NCBI GenBank assembly: GCA_019425045.1
Contig: JAHYYI010000005.1
Coordinates: forward strand, 1-64,000
Origin: Collinsella sp.
GTDB taxonomy: Bacteria; Actinomycetota; Coriobacteriia; Coriobacteriales; Coriobacteriaceae
Length of the DNA: 64,000 nt
Direction: 5' to 3'
Shown here: positions 43,352 to 52,324 of the stretch, in pieces
How the letters are laid out: every line of letters starts with the position of its first letter
Numbering within the stretch: position 1 is the stretch's first letter
The notes under the pieces: generated by a model
What the model was told of the DNA's origin: nothing
The model's input: the letters and a program-made list of their open reading frames with translations, nothing else
Database searches by the model: none
Made by a program: the position numbers and the translations under genes

Positions 43352-46044
43352 GCATGGACGGCAACGTCATCATCAAAGCGGTGCTCGACACCGTTGACGT
43401 ATCCAAGAACATCAAGGCCCTGGAGCGCGACCTCCAGGGCATCTCCTGGAAGAACATAACCGAGGGCGACGAGAAGGCCGCGAAGCTGTCGTCCTCGTTC
43501 AAGAAGGCCGGCACGGCCGCCACGGTGACGCTGACCGCGCCCGTGGTGGCCGCCGGCAAGGCCGTATTCGGCGTGGCCAGCGACTACGAGCAGGCCAACG
43601 CCCGCATAGCCGCCGCGTTCGGCGTGTCCGGCGAGGAGGCCGAGCGTTTCAGCGGCATAGGCAAGCGCATATACGAGGGTGGCTGGGGCCAGTCCCTGGA
43701 CGAGGTCAACGATGCGCTGATCCAGTGCAAGTCCACCCTTCGCGACGTGTCCGACGAGGACCTGCAGACCGTCACCACCAACGCACTCATGCTGTCGGAC
43801 ACCTTCGGCGCAGACGTGAACGAGTCCATACGCGGCACCAACGCCCTCATGGAGGGCTTCGGGCTGTCCGCCACCGAGGCCAGCGACCTACTGACGGCGG
43901 GCATGCAGCGCGGCCTGAACTATACCGACGAGCTGGGCGACAACCTGAGCGAATACTCCGTGCGATGGGGCGAGGCGGGAATGAGCGCCAGCGAGTACTT
44001 CTCGCTGCTCGAAGCGGGCACGTCCAACGGCGCGTACAACCTGGACAAGGTGGGCGACTACCTCAACGAGTTCCTGACGGCGCTGTCCGACGGCCGCATG
44101 GAGGAATCCATCGGCTCGTTCAGCGAGGGCACGCAGGAGGTCTTCGAGAACTTCAAGAACGGCAGCGCCACCGCCGAGGACATGCTGCAGGCGGTGCTGG
44201 GCGACCTCACGCAGATGCCAAACGAGTACGACAAGGCCGCGCTGGCCTCCACCCTGTGGTCCTCGCTGGGCGAGGACAATGCCATGGGCATGATCGAGTC
44301 CCTGGCGGGCGTGCAGGACAGCTTCGGCGACGTGGCGGGCGCTGCGCAGCAGGCCCAGGAGGCCGCCTCCGACAGCTTCGCCGTGAAATCGCAGGAGGCC
44401 ATGCGCGAGCTGCAGGGCTCCATCGAGCCGCTTGGCGAGCCGCTGCTCAACATCGCCACCAACGTGGCGGGCGTCGTCAAGTCGTTCTCCGAGTGGTTCG
44501 CCGGCATCGGCGAGGGCGGCCAGACCGCCGTGCTGGCCATAGCGGCCATAGTGGCGGCCATCGGCCCGGTGCTGTCCACCGTCGGCACCATCATCAGCGT
44601 GGTGCCGCAAATCGGTGCTGCCTTCTCCGCCGTAGGCAAGGCGGGCACCGCCGCGCTGGGGCTTATAGCCGCGCACCCCGTGATAGCGGCAATAGCGGCC
44701 ATCATCGCCGCAGTGGTGCTGCTGTGGAACAACTGCGAGGAGTTCCGCGACGCGGTGACCGCCGTGTGGGATGCCGTGTGCGCCGCGTTCGAGGTGGCCA
44801 CCCAGGTGGCGGGCGACGTGGCCCAAAGCGTCGGCGAGTTCTTCTCGCAGCTCGGCGAGACGCTGGGCGGCGTGTGGGACGGCATCTGCTCCACGGTGCA
44901 GGGGGCCATCGACGCCATGGCCGGGTTCTTCCAAGGCCTGGCCGGCACCGCCTCGTCCATCTGGGACGGCATCTGCAACGTGGTGCAGGTCGCCGTGATG
45001 CTTCTGGGCGAGATTCTGAACCTGGCCATCGAGACGCTGCTCATACCCTGGAACTTCATCTGGGAGAACTTCGGCGAGCAGCTGACGGCGGCATGGGACG
45101 CAATCTGCAGCGCGGTGGGAAGCTACATCGACGCGGTGAGCCAGGTCATCACCGACGTGGTGACGGCGCTCTCCGAATGGTGGGGCGCGACGTGGGAAGG
45201 CATCAGCGGCACCGCCAGCGCCATATGGGAGGCCATCTACGGCGCGGTGAGCGCATACATACAGTACGTTAGCGACGTGATAGGCGCAGCCCTTTTGGTC
45301 ATCCAGGGCGTGTGGGACACGGTGTGGGGCGCGGTGAGCTTCACCGCCTCCAGCATATGGGATGCCATCAGCTCGGCGATAGGCGCGGCCATCAATGCCA
45401 TCAGCTCCACCATATCGGCGGTGCTGTCGGCAATTCAGGCGGTGTGGGACTCCATATGGGGGGCCGTGAGCAGCACGGCGTCGAGCGTGTGGGGCGGCAT
45501 CAGCTCCACCATATCCAGCATCGTGAACGGCATCCGCGACACGATCTCCAGTGTGTTCAACGCCGCCAAGGACACCGTGAGCAGCGTGTGGAACTCCATC
45601 AAGAGCGCCATCGAGACGCCGATACAGAACGCCCGCGACACCGTGCGCAACGTCATCGACTCCATCAAGGGGTTCTTCAACTTCTCGTGGTCGCTGCCCC
45701 ACCTGAAGCTGCCGCACCTGTCCATCTCCGGCAGCTTCAGCATCGCCCCGCCGAGCGTGCCGCACTTCGGCATCGACTGGTACGCCAAGGGCGGCGTGTT
45801 CAACGGCCCCAGCGTCATCGGCGTCGGCGAGGCGGGCCCCGAGGGCGTGGTGCCGTTCAACGAGCGCGGCGCGCGCCCGCTGGCCGAGGGCATCGCCAAG
45901 CTGCTCGACGGCAAGGGCGGCGCGGCCCATGGCGACACGAACGTGACAATCAACCTGTACGCGACCGTGCGGGAGGAGGCCGACATCGAGAAAATCTCCC
46001 GCCAGATAGCCAAGGAAATCAAACGGCAGGAGTGCTTCGCATGA
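43348..46044 (+). CDS. tape measure protein
   Basis: 898 residues, setting a tail of roughly 130 nm by the usual 1.5 A per residue rule. An N-terminal TMP core (about 60-330) has NEVNDALIQCK-type helices and TEASDLLTAGMQRGLNYTDE. Hydrophobic segments follow at about 390-470 (VLAIAAIVAAIGPVLSTVG; AAHPVIAAIAAIIAAVVLLW), then Trp-rich repeats of WDAI/WDGI/WDTVWGAV form (about 475-760). The C terminus is a globular tail. The GTG at 43348 overlaps the previous stop; an ATG lies 2 codons later. Confidence 0.95.
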   Translation: MSMDGNVIIKAVLDTVDVSKNIKALERDLQGISWKNITEGDEKAAKLSSSFKKAGTAATVTLTAPVVAAGKAVFGVASDYEQANARIAAAFGVSGEEAERFSGIGKRIYEGGWGQSLDEVNDALIQCKSTLRDVSDEDLQTVTTNALMLSDTFGADVNESIRGTNALMEGFGLSATEASDLLTAGMQRGLNYTDELGDNLSEYSVRWGEAGMSASEYFSLLEAGTSNGAYNLDKVGDYLNEFLTALSDGRMEESIGSFSEGTQEVFENFKNGSATAEDMLQAVLGDLTQMPNEYDKAALASTLWSSLGEDNAMGMIESLAGVQDSFGDVAGAAQQAQEAASDSFAVKSQEAMRELQGSIEPLGEPLLNIATNVAGVVKSFSEWFAGIGEGGQTAVLAIAAIVAAIGPVLSTVGTIISVVPQIGAAFSAVGKAGTAALGLIAAHPVIAAIAAIIAAVVLLWNNCEEFRDAVTAVWDAVCAAFEVATQVAGDVAQSVGEFFSQLGETLGGVWDGICSTVQGAIDAMAGFFQGLAGTASSIWDGICNVVQVAVMLLGEILNLAIETLLIPWNFIWENFGEQLTAAWDAICSAVGSYIDAVSQVITDVVTALSEWWGATWEGISGTASAIWEAIYGAVSAYIQYVSDVIGAALLVIQGVWDTVWGAVSFTASSIWDAISSAIGAAINAISSTISAVLSAIQAVWDSIWGAVSSTASSVWGGISSTISSIVNGIRDTISSVFNAAKDTVSSVWNSIKSAIETPIQNARDTVRNVIDSIKGFFNFSWSLPHLKLPHLSISGSFSIAPPSVPHFGIDWYAKGGVFNGPSVIGVGEAGPEGVVPFNERGARPLAEGIAKLLDGKGGAAHGDTNVTINLYATVREEADIEKISRQIAKEIKRQECFA

Positions 46045-46754
46045 TATACAACGGCTTCGACTTCGCGCCGTGGTTCGACACCCGGCTCGTGACCCGCTCG
46101 CTGCTGCCCGAGTACGAAATCGCCACGCGCGACGTGCCCGGGCAGCCCGGCTCGCGCTTCATGCGCGCAGAGCTGAAACCCCTGACGATAGACGTGGCGG
46201 CGGCCTGGAGGGCGCGCCCCGCCGACGACATGGCGGCCCTTCGCCGCCTCATGGCCTCGCGCCTGCTGTGCCTCAAGGAGGCCGAGCTGTGGCTGGACGA
46301 CGAGAGGCACCTGGGCCTGCGCTACATGGCCGTGCTGACCTCGCCGGGCGCGCTCGACACGTTGTGGCACACCGGCGAGGCCACGCTGACGTTCACGGCA
46401 TACGACCCCGTGGCCTACGGGGCCGAGGGGCGCGCAACCGTGTCGGGCACCTCGGGCGTGCAGGTGGGCGGGACGTTCCGCACCTACCCCACCGTGACCG
46501 TCAGGCCCGGCGGCAGCACGTCGGCGCTGCGGCTGACGAACATGGGCACGGGCGAATTCGTGCAGATCGACAAGGCGGTGACGGCATCGAGCGCGGTGGT
46601 CATCGACATGGCCGCCCCGCAGGCCACGGTGGACGGCAGCCCAGCGCCCGTGACCTTCGAGAGTGACTTCTTCCCGCTGGAGCCGGGGGCCAACAGCCTC
46701 AAGCTGTCCAGCGGCACCGCGACGGTACAGTGGACGGAAAGGTACGTGGGCTGA
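46041..46754 (+). CDS. distal tail protein (Dit)
   Basis: 237 residues, siphovirus Dit-like: an N-terminal belt domain (MIYNGFDFAPWFDTRLVTRS, ELKPLTIDVAAAWR) and a C-terminal galectin-like domain (TFRTYPTVTVRPGG). Ring at the tail tip linking tube and baseplate. ATGA overlap with the tape measure. Confidence 0.9.
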   Translation: MIYNGFDFAPWFDTRLVTRSLLPEYEIATRDVPGQPGSRFMRAELKPLTIDVAAAWRARPADDMAALRRLMASRLLCLKEAELWLDDERHLGLRYMAVLTSPGALDTLWHTGEATLTFTAYDPVAYGAEGRATVSGTSGVQVGGTFRTYPTVTVRPGGSTSALRLTNMGTGEFVQIDKAVTASSAVVIDMAAPQATVDGSPAPVTFESDFFPLEPGANSLKLSSGTATVQWTERYVG

Positions 46755-49306
46755 TGATTCTGTGGGCATGCGACCGCTGGGAGGCGTACAAGGGACCCAT
46801 CAAGACGCTGTTCGAGTGCGAGGACACGCGCGAGGTCAACGGCGAGAACGCCCTGAGCATCACAACGCTGGCGCGCCTCGACAAGGGCGACCGCCTGGTG
46901 TGGCGCGACCTCAAGGGCCGCTGGCACGAGAACATCGTGGACGGCGTGGAGGAGGAGCGCGCAAGCGCGGGCATCCTCTACACGTACTACTGCCCGACCT
47001 CGGCGCAAATCGAGCTCCTGGGCGACTACCTGGAGGACAAGCGCCCCTACGACGTGAGCGCCTACGCCGCGCTGGCCTCGGCGCTGTCCTCCTCGCGCTG
47101 GCAGGTCGGAACCGTGGCCGACCTCGGGCAGGCCGGCACGAACTTCTACCACACCAACGCATGGGCGGCCATCCACGACGTGGCAGACACTTGGGGCGGT
47201 GAGCTGTCGTTCGAAATCCAGGTGAGCGGCACCAAGGTGACCGCACGCCGCGTGTGCATGGCCAAGCAGGTCGGCGAGGACAACGGCAAGCGTTTCACCT
47301 ACGCCAAGGACCTCGTGAGCGTCAAGCGCAGCGTGGACGAGGGCAACGTGTGCACCGCCCTGTACGGCTACGGCAAGTCCCTGCAGACCGCCGACGAGGA
47401 CGGCAACCTGACGGGCGGCTACGACCGCAAGCTGACCTTCGGCGACGTGAACGGCGGGCAGAACTGGGTGGGGTCGGCCGACGCGCTGGCGCGCTGGGGA
47501 CGGCCCGACGGCAAGGGCGGCAAGGCGCACGTGTTCGGCGACGTGGAGTTCTCCGACTGCGAGGACGCCGCCGAGCTGAAGAAGCTCACCGAGGCGCAGC
47601 TGGCGCAGTCGTGCGTGCCCACCGTGTCCTACACCGTGGACGCCACGGCGCTTGCGCGCGCCGGCGAGGGCTTCGAGGGCGCGGACGAGGGCGACCTGGT
47701 GACCGTGGTGGACAAGGTGTACGACCCGCCGTTGCGCGTGCGCACCCGCATCACCAAGGTGGTGGAGGATCAGCTGCGCCCCGGCGAGGTCACCTACACG
47801 TTCGGCAACTACCAGACCGTGGCCGAGCTGATGGCCGCCCAGAAGTCCAGCGCAAAGAGAACGGCTTCGAGCATCCGCGCCACCGTGGCCGACGCGGTAA
47901 ACGCGTCCAACAAGGCATCGACCGGCAAATGGGGCGAGAGCCTGGCGGCCTCCGAGAAGCGCCAGGAGGCGTTCGCCATGGAGCAGGGCGGCGCGGCCAA
48001 GGACTACACCGACGAGGTGAAGGACGCGCTTGACAAGGCCCTCAAGGAGTATGCCGACAAGGGCGACACCACGCTGGAAGAGGCGCTGAAGAAGTACTCC
48101 GACGACGGCAACCTGTCCCTTGAGGAAGTGCTCAAGCTCTACACCGACACCACGGTGGAGCAGAGCGAGAGCGTGCTCAAGCAGATAGACGAGGCCAACA
48201 AGGAGTACCTGGAAGGCGTCACCGGCTCGCTGGACGAGCGCCTGACGAGCGCCGAGAGCGAGGTTGATGGGCTGCAGAACCAGCTCGATCAGCTGCCGAC
48301 GGATATCCGCAAGAAGATCGTGGAAATGCTCAACAGCGAGATAAACACCACGGGCGGTTGGGTGTACGAGGAGCCCGGCCAGGGCATCCTCGTGTACGAC
48401 AAGAAGCCGGAGAACGCGACCAAGTGCGTGAAGATAGGCGGCGGCGTCATCGGCGTGGCCAACTCCAAGTATTCCAGCGGCGCATGGAAGTGGCGCACGG
48501 CCATAACCGGCGACGGCGTGACCGCCGACGAGCTGACCACGGGCCGCATCAAGGGCGGGAACTCGTACTGGGACCTCGACAGCGGGGCCTTCTACCTGCG
48601 CGACGGCTCCATCTTCATGACGGACGGCAACGGCAACAAGGTGTACATCAACGCCACCAACGGCTTCCAGATATACGACAAGAACGGCTCCATCATCGCG
48701 GGCACCGTGCTGGTGGGCAGCACCTCCATGTTCCGCTGCAACATGGTCGGTACGTCGTCCACCAACTACATCACCACCGGCACGACGACGAACAACCACC
48801 CGGGAGCGTCGTTCGTGAACGGCTCGACCGAGTACTGCACCATCGAGGCCGTCCACGCGAAGGACAGCCCCACGGCGAGCTCTACCGACGGCGTGGGCAT
48901 ATCCGCCTGCGGCTACGGATTCCTGGCAGTCAACCGCTACTACCGCCAGACGTGGCTGACGACCCCCTACTACGCGGGATACATGAGCCATCCCGGCGAG
49001 CAGCTGTACATGAGGAGTGGCAACAGCAACGCGGGCGGCTCGGCGTACGTGATGCTGCAGGAGAACTCCAGCAACTACGTGTACCTGGATAGCAGCCGCG
49101 CAGACATTGGGTCGTCGGGCACCGCCAGGATACTCGCCCCGAAGTTCGCCATAGGAACCAACCCGAGCAGCGGCGGCACCTACGGGTACACGGGCTCCAC
49201 GCAGTTCATCGGGTGCATCACCAACAACGGCAACAGCTGGAAGTGGGGCACCATCAACGTGGTGAACGGAATCATTACCGGCATGAGCAGCATCACGGGA
49301 AACTAG
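46754..49306 (+). CDS. tail-associated endopeptidase/tail spike protein (Tal-like)
   Basis: 850 residues. The N-terminal about 370 residues form a gp27-like tail hub (LFECEDTREVNGENALSITT, KDLVSVKRSVDEGNVCTALY). A coiled coil covers about 390-520 (VKDALDKALKEYADKGDTTL). A C-terminal beta region (about 530-850; GKRIKGG-type GGNSYWDLDSGAFYLRDG) resembles tail-fibre adaptors and ends in an unfamiliar domain that could touch the cell surface. Confidence 0.9.
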   Translation: MILWACDRWEAYKGPIKTLFECEDTREVNGENALSITTLARLDKGDRLVWRDLKGRWHENIVDGVEEERASAGILYTYYCPTSAQIELLGDYLEDKRPYDVSAYAALASALSSSRWQVGTVADLGQAGTNFYHTNAWAAIHDVADTWGGELSFEIQVSGTKVTARRVCMAKQVGEDNGKRFTYAKDLVSVKRSVDEGNVCTALYGYGKSLQTADEDGNLTGGYDRKLTFGDVNGGQNWVGSADALARWGRPDGKGGKAHVFGDVEFSDCEDAAELKKLTEAQLAQSCVPTVSYTVDATALARAGEGFEGADEGDLVTVVDKVYDPPLRVRTRITKVVEDQLRPGEVTYTFGNYQTVAELMAAQKSSAKRTASSIRATVADAVNASNKASTGKWGESLAASEKRQEAFAMEQGGAAKDYTDEVKDALDKALKEYADKGDTTLEEALKKYSDDGNLSLEEVLKLYTDTTVEQSESVLKQIDEANKEYLEGVTGSLDERLTSAESEVDGLQNQLDQLPTDIRKKIVEMLNSEINTTGGWVYEEPGQGILVYDKKPENATKCVKIGGGVIGVANSKYSSGAWKWRTAITGDGVTADELTTGRIKGGNSYWDLDSGAFYLRDGSIFMTDGNGNKVYINATNGFQIYDKNGSIIAGTVLVGSTSMFRCNMVGTSSTNYITTGTTTNNHPGASFVNGSTEYCTIEAVHAKDSPTASSTDGVGISACGYGFLAVNRYYRQTWLTTPYYAGYMSHPGEQLYMRSGNSNAGGSAYVMLQENSSNYVYLDSSRADIGSSGTARILAPKFAIGTNPSSGGTYGYTGSTQFIGCITNNGNSWKWGTINVVNGIITGMSSITGN

Positions 49307-49327
49307 ACCAGCGAGAGAGGAAACGGA

Positions 49328-49648
49328 ATGTTCTACCACCTTGTGCAGCAACCCGAAGCGCCGCAGGCGCTCGACGGCGCGCCGAAGCCGCCCGAGGCGC
49401 TTCCGGTGTTCGAGTGCATCAGCGACCCGGCCGCGGCGCGGGCCATCGTGGAATCGGAAGACGTGTTCGAGTTCGACGGCAAGGGCGGCTTCACGCTCGT
49501 GTCCAGCCCCGTGGCCGTCATGGACGCGGAAGGCGGCGAGGCCAACGCCGTTGACTTCTCGGCGCTCACTGACGAGGAGATATGCGGGGTCCACAGAGTG
49601 CAACCCGGCGACATATCGCGGACACTTGCGGCCGAAGGAAAGGAGTGA
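49328..49648 (+). CDS. small baseplate-region protein
   Basis: 106 residues, acidic and Pro-rich (QPEAPQALDGAPKPPEALPV; EDVFEFDGKGGFTLVSSPVA). Unrecognised. Encoded between Tal and BppU with a GAGAGGAA site. Confidence 0.7.
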   Translation: MFYHLVQQPEAPQALDGAPKPPEALPVFECISDPAAARAIVESEDVFEFDGKGGFTLVSSPVAVMDAEGGEANAVDFSALTDEEICGVHRVQPGDISRTLAAEGKE

Positions 49649-49651
49649 GGC

Positions 49652-50554
49652 ATGGCAACGCACGAGCTTACGCTCAACCTCAAGAAGACCAACATAGCGC
49701 CGCCCGTCATCACCGTGCACCAGGGCGACAGCGCCGAGGTCCTGAAGGCCGCCATCTACGACGGCGACAAGAAGGCGGCCCTGACGGGCTGCAAGGTGCA
49801 CCTCATGGCTGCGAAACCCGACCACACCTACGTGGAGCAGCAGTTCACTGGCATCAGCGACAACGTGGCCACCGTGACGGTCGACCCCGCCGTCTTCGGC
49901 GTGGCCGGGCTGCTCAAGGTGTGCTACGTGCGCGTGCGGAACGCGGCGGGGCTGGACGCCACCACCGAGAACGTCCTGGTGAACGTGCTGCCCTCGGCGA
50001 GCGCGTCGGGCGAGATATCCGGCCCGTACGTCGATGCGGTGGAGGCGATCATCGCGAACCTCGAAGGGCAGCTAGCCGACGTGAGCGCGCTGAACGCGCA
50101 GATGCAGAAGGCCGAGGCCTCCCGCGCGAGCGCGGAAAACCAGCGCGCCGCGAGCGAGAAGGCACGCCAGACCGCCGAAACCGGGCGCGCAGAGGCCGAG
50201 AAGAAGCGCGCCGCGGCGGAAAGCGACCGCGTGACCGAGGCGTCGCAGCTGAAGACGGCCTCGCAAGCCGCCACGGCTGCGGCAAACGGCGCGGCCTCGA
50301 ACGCCGACGCGGCGGCAAACACCGCCATGCAGATAGCCAACAGCGTGGCGCAGGGCAGCGCGGGCAGCTCGGACATGGCCAAGCAGAAGCAGCAGATAGC
50401 CGACCTGTACGGCAAGCTGGCCGACGCCACGGACGCGTTCATCTACGACGACGGCACCGTGTACTGCCCCGCCTCCAAGGCCAGCGCATCGGGCAGCACC
50501 GTCACGTTCGGGAGCACCTGCACGGCGTCCGGCACAACCCTCAACCTCAAGTAG
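49652..50554 (+). CDS. BppU-like baseplate upper protein
   Basis: 300 residues. The N-terminal domain (about 1-115; NIAPPVITVHQGDSAEVLKA, TGCKVHLMAAKPDHTYVEQQ) has the BppU immunoglobulin-like pattern that docks to the tail hub. A long alanine-rich coiled coil follows (about 135-250), which would trimerise. A short C-terminal part with two cysteines ends it. It is the probable scaffold holding the DGR-diversified tip protein encoded next. Confidence 0.85.
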   Translation: MATHELTLNLKKTNIAPPVITVHQGDSAEVLKAAIYDGDKKAALTGCKVHLMAAKPDHTYVEQQFTGISDNVATVTVDPAVFGVAGLLKVCYVRVRNAAGLDATTENVLVNVLPSASASGEISGPYVDAVEAIIANLEGQLADVSALNAQMQKAEASRASAENQRAASEKARQTAETGRAEAEKKRAAAESDRVTEASQLKTASQAATAAANGAASNADAAANTAMQIANSVAQGSAGSSDMAKQKQQIADLYGKLADATDAFIYDDGTVYCPASKASASGSTVTFGSTCTASGTTLNLK

Positions 50555-50566
50555 AAAGGCAACGAA

Positions 50567-51475
50567 ATGGCACAAGCGAAAACCCTGTCGGTGGGCGGCA
50601 CCGGCTACGAGGTCATCGACGATACCGCGCGCAGCAACGCGCAGACGGCGCTCAACAACGCCGAGTACAACCGCCAGGGCCAAATCGGCAAGTACGGCGG
50701 GCAGAACATCGCCACCATCCTAGCGGGAGAGATCGGCAGCGGCAGCGTGTACGACGCGCTGCATAAGCGCATCGCCGCCGCGAACTTCGCAGGCCTGCGC
50801 GTGGGCGACTACCTGGACGTGCCGCTTGTGAGCGCATCCGCCGTCACCACACAGCAATCTGTGCGGTTCCTGCTTGCCCACATCGACCCGTACCTTTACT
50901 GCGGCGACAACAGCAAGGGACACCATATCGCGTTCGTGGCGTCCGCTCCCGTGCCCGTAGCCAAGACCGTGACCGGCGTGGCAAACGACAGCTACCTGAT
51001 GTGGAACACTGCGAACACCAACCAGGGCACCGCAGACGTGAAGAACCCGTACCTGAACAGCAACCTCAAGGCGTGGGAGAAGCTGTTCGAGGCGTGCCTG
51101 CCCGAGGGGCTGACCAAGTACCTGCTTACCCAGCGCGTGCTGCTTGAGGAGCGGTACAGCGCCAGCGGCGCGCTCAACGACTCCAACTCGTGGAGCTGGC
51201 AGGATATCGGCAAGGTGTTCTCGCTGTCGGAGATGGAGGTGTACGGCTGCCCAGTGTGGGGCACCAAGGGCTACAGCGTCGGCTTTGACTGCCAGTGGGA
51301 CCTGTTCAGGGACACCGCGCACCGAATCAACGGAACTCGGTCCGCTTGGTGGCTGCGTTCCGTCATGGGTGGCTCCTCGTCCTACGTGTGCTGCGTCAGC
51401 GGCAACGGCAATGCCGACTACGGTTCGGCGACGGCCGTCTGGGTTCGCCCCCGCCCCGGCTTCCTCGTCGGCTAG
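50567..51475 (+). CDS. DGR-diversified tail-tip/receptor-binding protein
   Basis: 302 residues. The N-terminal about 65 residues are helical and probably dock to the baseplate. The rest resembles the DUF6273/C-type-lectin-like fold used by DGR target proteins (VGDYLDVPLVSASAV; EMEVYGCPVWGTKGYS; AWWLRSVMGGSSSYV; VWVRPRPGFLVG at the end). The final 46 codons contain the variable repeat. Compared with the template it differs at Y to S, N to A, N to Y, Y to C, N to S, N to G, N to D and T to A, which are surface-type positions in a lectin fold. It probably recognises the host cell. GAAAGG site before the ATG; a terminator follows. Confidence 0.93.
   Translation: MAQAKTLSVGGTGYEVIDDTARSNAQTALNNAEYNRQGQIGKYGGQNIATILAGEIGSGSVYDALHKRIAAANFAGLRVGDYLDVPLVSASAVTTQQSVRFLLAHIDPYLYCGDNSKGHHIAFVASAPVPVAKTVTGVANDSYLMWNTANTNQGTADVKNPYLNSNLKAWEKLFEACLPEGLTKYLLTQRVLLEERYSASGALNDSNSWSWQDIGKVFSLSEMEVYGCPVWGTKGYSVGFDCQWDLFRDTAHRINGTRSAWWLRSVMGGSSSYVCCVSGNGNADYGSATAVWVRPRPGFLVG
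51337..51464 (+). repeat. DGR variable repeat (VR)
   Basis: 128 bp at the 3' end of the target gene, aligned without gaps to the template 739 bp downstream. 117 positions are identical. All 11 differences (51342, 51344, 51345, 51383, 51393, 51399, 51401, 51402, 51416, 51434, 51460) face an A in the template. The GC-rich end (GTTCGCCCCCGCCCCGG) is the probable initiation-of-homing region. Confidence 0.97.
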
Positions 51476-51503
51476 CCAGCCGAGTGCTCTATACTCTGCT
51501 TTT

Positions 51504-51528
51504 AGGCGACCGCCTTGCGCGGTCGCCT
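51504..51528 (+). other. DNA hairpin downstream of VR
   Basis: A perfect 10-bp stem (AGGCGACCGC with GCGGTCGCCT) and 5-base loop, starting 28 bases after the target stop. DGR target genes often carry such a hairpin or cruciform just past the VR, where it aids retrohoming. No T run follows it, which argues it is not simply a terminator. Confidence 0.75.
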
Positions 51529-51531
51529 CTC

Positions 51532-51555
51532 GCCCGCGAAGCGGGCCGTTTTTTT
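51532..51555 (+). terminator. Rho-independent terminator after DGR target gene
   Basis: Stem GCCCGC, loop GAA, GCGGGC, then CG and seven T. It separates the structural operon from the avd-TR-RT cassette, so the cassette needs read-through or its own promoter. Confidence 0.85.
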
Positions 51556-51580
51556 CCGCCAGTTTCCCCAGGAGGTGCAC

Positions 51581-52051
51581 GTGAGCGGCGTCTACCAGCG
51601 CAACCGTGAGGTTTCCGAGTACAAGTTTTTCACTCAAGCAATCGCCATCCGCGTGGAGGTCAACAAGCTGATGGCGTCGTCCTCCGTGGTTCCGAAGGCC
51701 TATCGTCTGCTGAACGCGGTGCCGACCGTGGAGACGGCGCGCAGCATCGTGTACAACGTCAACCGCGCCGACTGCTTCTATCCCAACAGCTCGTTCAACG
51801 CGCTGGAGAGGAAACGCTACCTGACGCTGGCGATAGCCGACTGCGAGCAGCTGATGCTCGACATGCAGTGCCTCATGGACATCGGCCTGCCCGTGAACGC
51901 CAACCGCTTCGAGGCGCTGGCGGGCATGGTCGAGGAGGAGATCAAACTGCTCAAGGGCGCGCGCAAGAACGTACGCGTCACCGGCAAGAAGACGACCGAC
52001 GAGCGCATAGCCGAGGCCGAGGCCGAGCTAGAGCGCCTGCGTTCGCTATAA
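51581..52051 (+). CDS. avd: DGR accessory variability determinant
   Basis: 156 residues, almost entirely helical and basic, as in the four-helix-bundle Avd that forms a pentamer and binds the reverse transcriptase and RNA. Segments such as FFTQAIAIRVEVNKLMASS, SFNALERKRYLTLAIADCEQ and ANRFEALAGMVEEEIKLL fit. It starts at GTG with a strong AGGAGG site 6 bases upstream. Its stop lies 24 bases before the template repeat, the usual avd-TR-RT order. Confidence 0.9.
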   Translation: MSGVYQRNREVSEYKFFTQAIAIRVEVNKLMASSSVVPKAYRLLNAVPTVETARSIVYNVNRADCFYPNSSFNALERKRYLTLAIADCEQLMLDMQCLMDIGLPVNANRFEALAGMVEEEIKLLKGARKNVRVTGKKTTDERIAEAEAELERLRSL

Positions 52052-52075
52052 TGGGCGGCGGTCCCGCCTTGTATA

Positions 52076-52203
52076 TCGGTACAATTGGTGGCTGCGTTCC
52101 GTCATGGGTGGCTCCTCGTCCAACGTGTGCTACGTCAACAACAACGGCAATGCCAACTACGGTTCGGCGACGACCGTCTGGGTTCGCCCCCGCCCCGGAT
52201 TCC
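52076..52203 (+). repeat. DGR template repeat (TR)
   Basis: A 128-bp noncoding copy of the VR. It contains 21 adenines, 11 of which correspond to changed bases in the VR. AAC-type codons dominate the variable positions when read in the target frame (TAC AAT, AAC, TAC, AAC AAC AAC, AAC), which gives wide amino-acid choice without stops. The transcript of TR and the following roughly 120-base spacer (52204-52324) should be the RNA template; the spacer itself shows no gene. Confidence 0.97.
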
Positions 52204-52324
52204 CTTACTGCCAGACCGAGTAGGCCCCAGGGCCGAAAGCAGAGCGCGGAGAGGAAGGAAGGCGCGACCATCGGGCATGCGCCCGTAAATACGCACCCCG
52301 CGAGGGTGGCCGGACGCTGCTTGC

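Noticed and set aside
46484..49825. A 1113-codon minus-strand frame opposite the tail genes
   Set aside because: Antisense to Dit, Tal and the following small gene; composition (His, Arg, Ala rich) is that of a shadow frame.
52250..52324. A short ORF overlapping the template repeat
   Set aside because: TR must stay noncoding to act as RNA template; the frames there have no ribosome site or family features.
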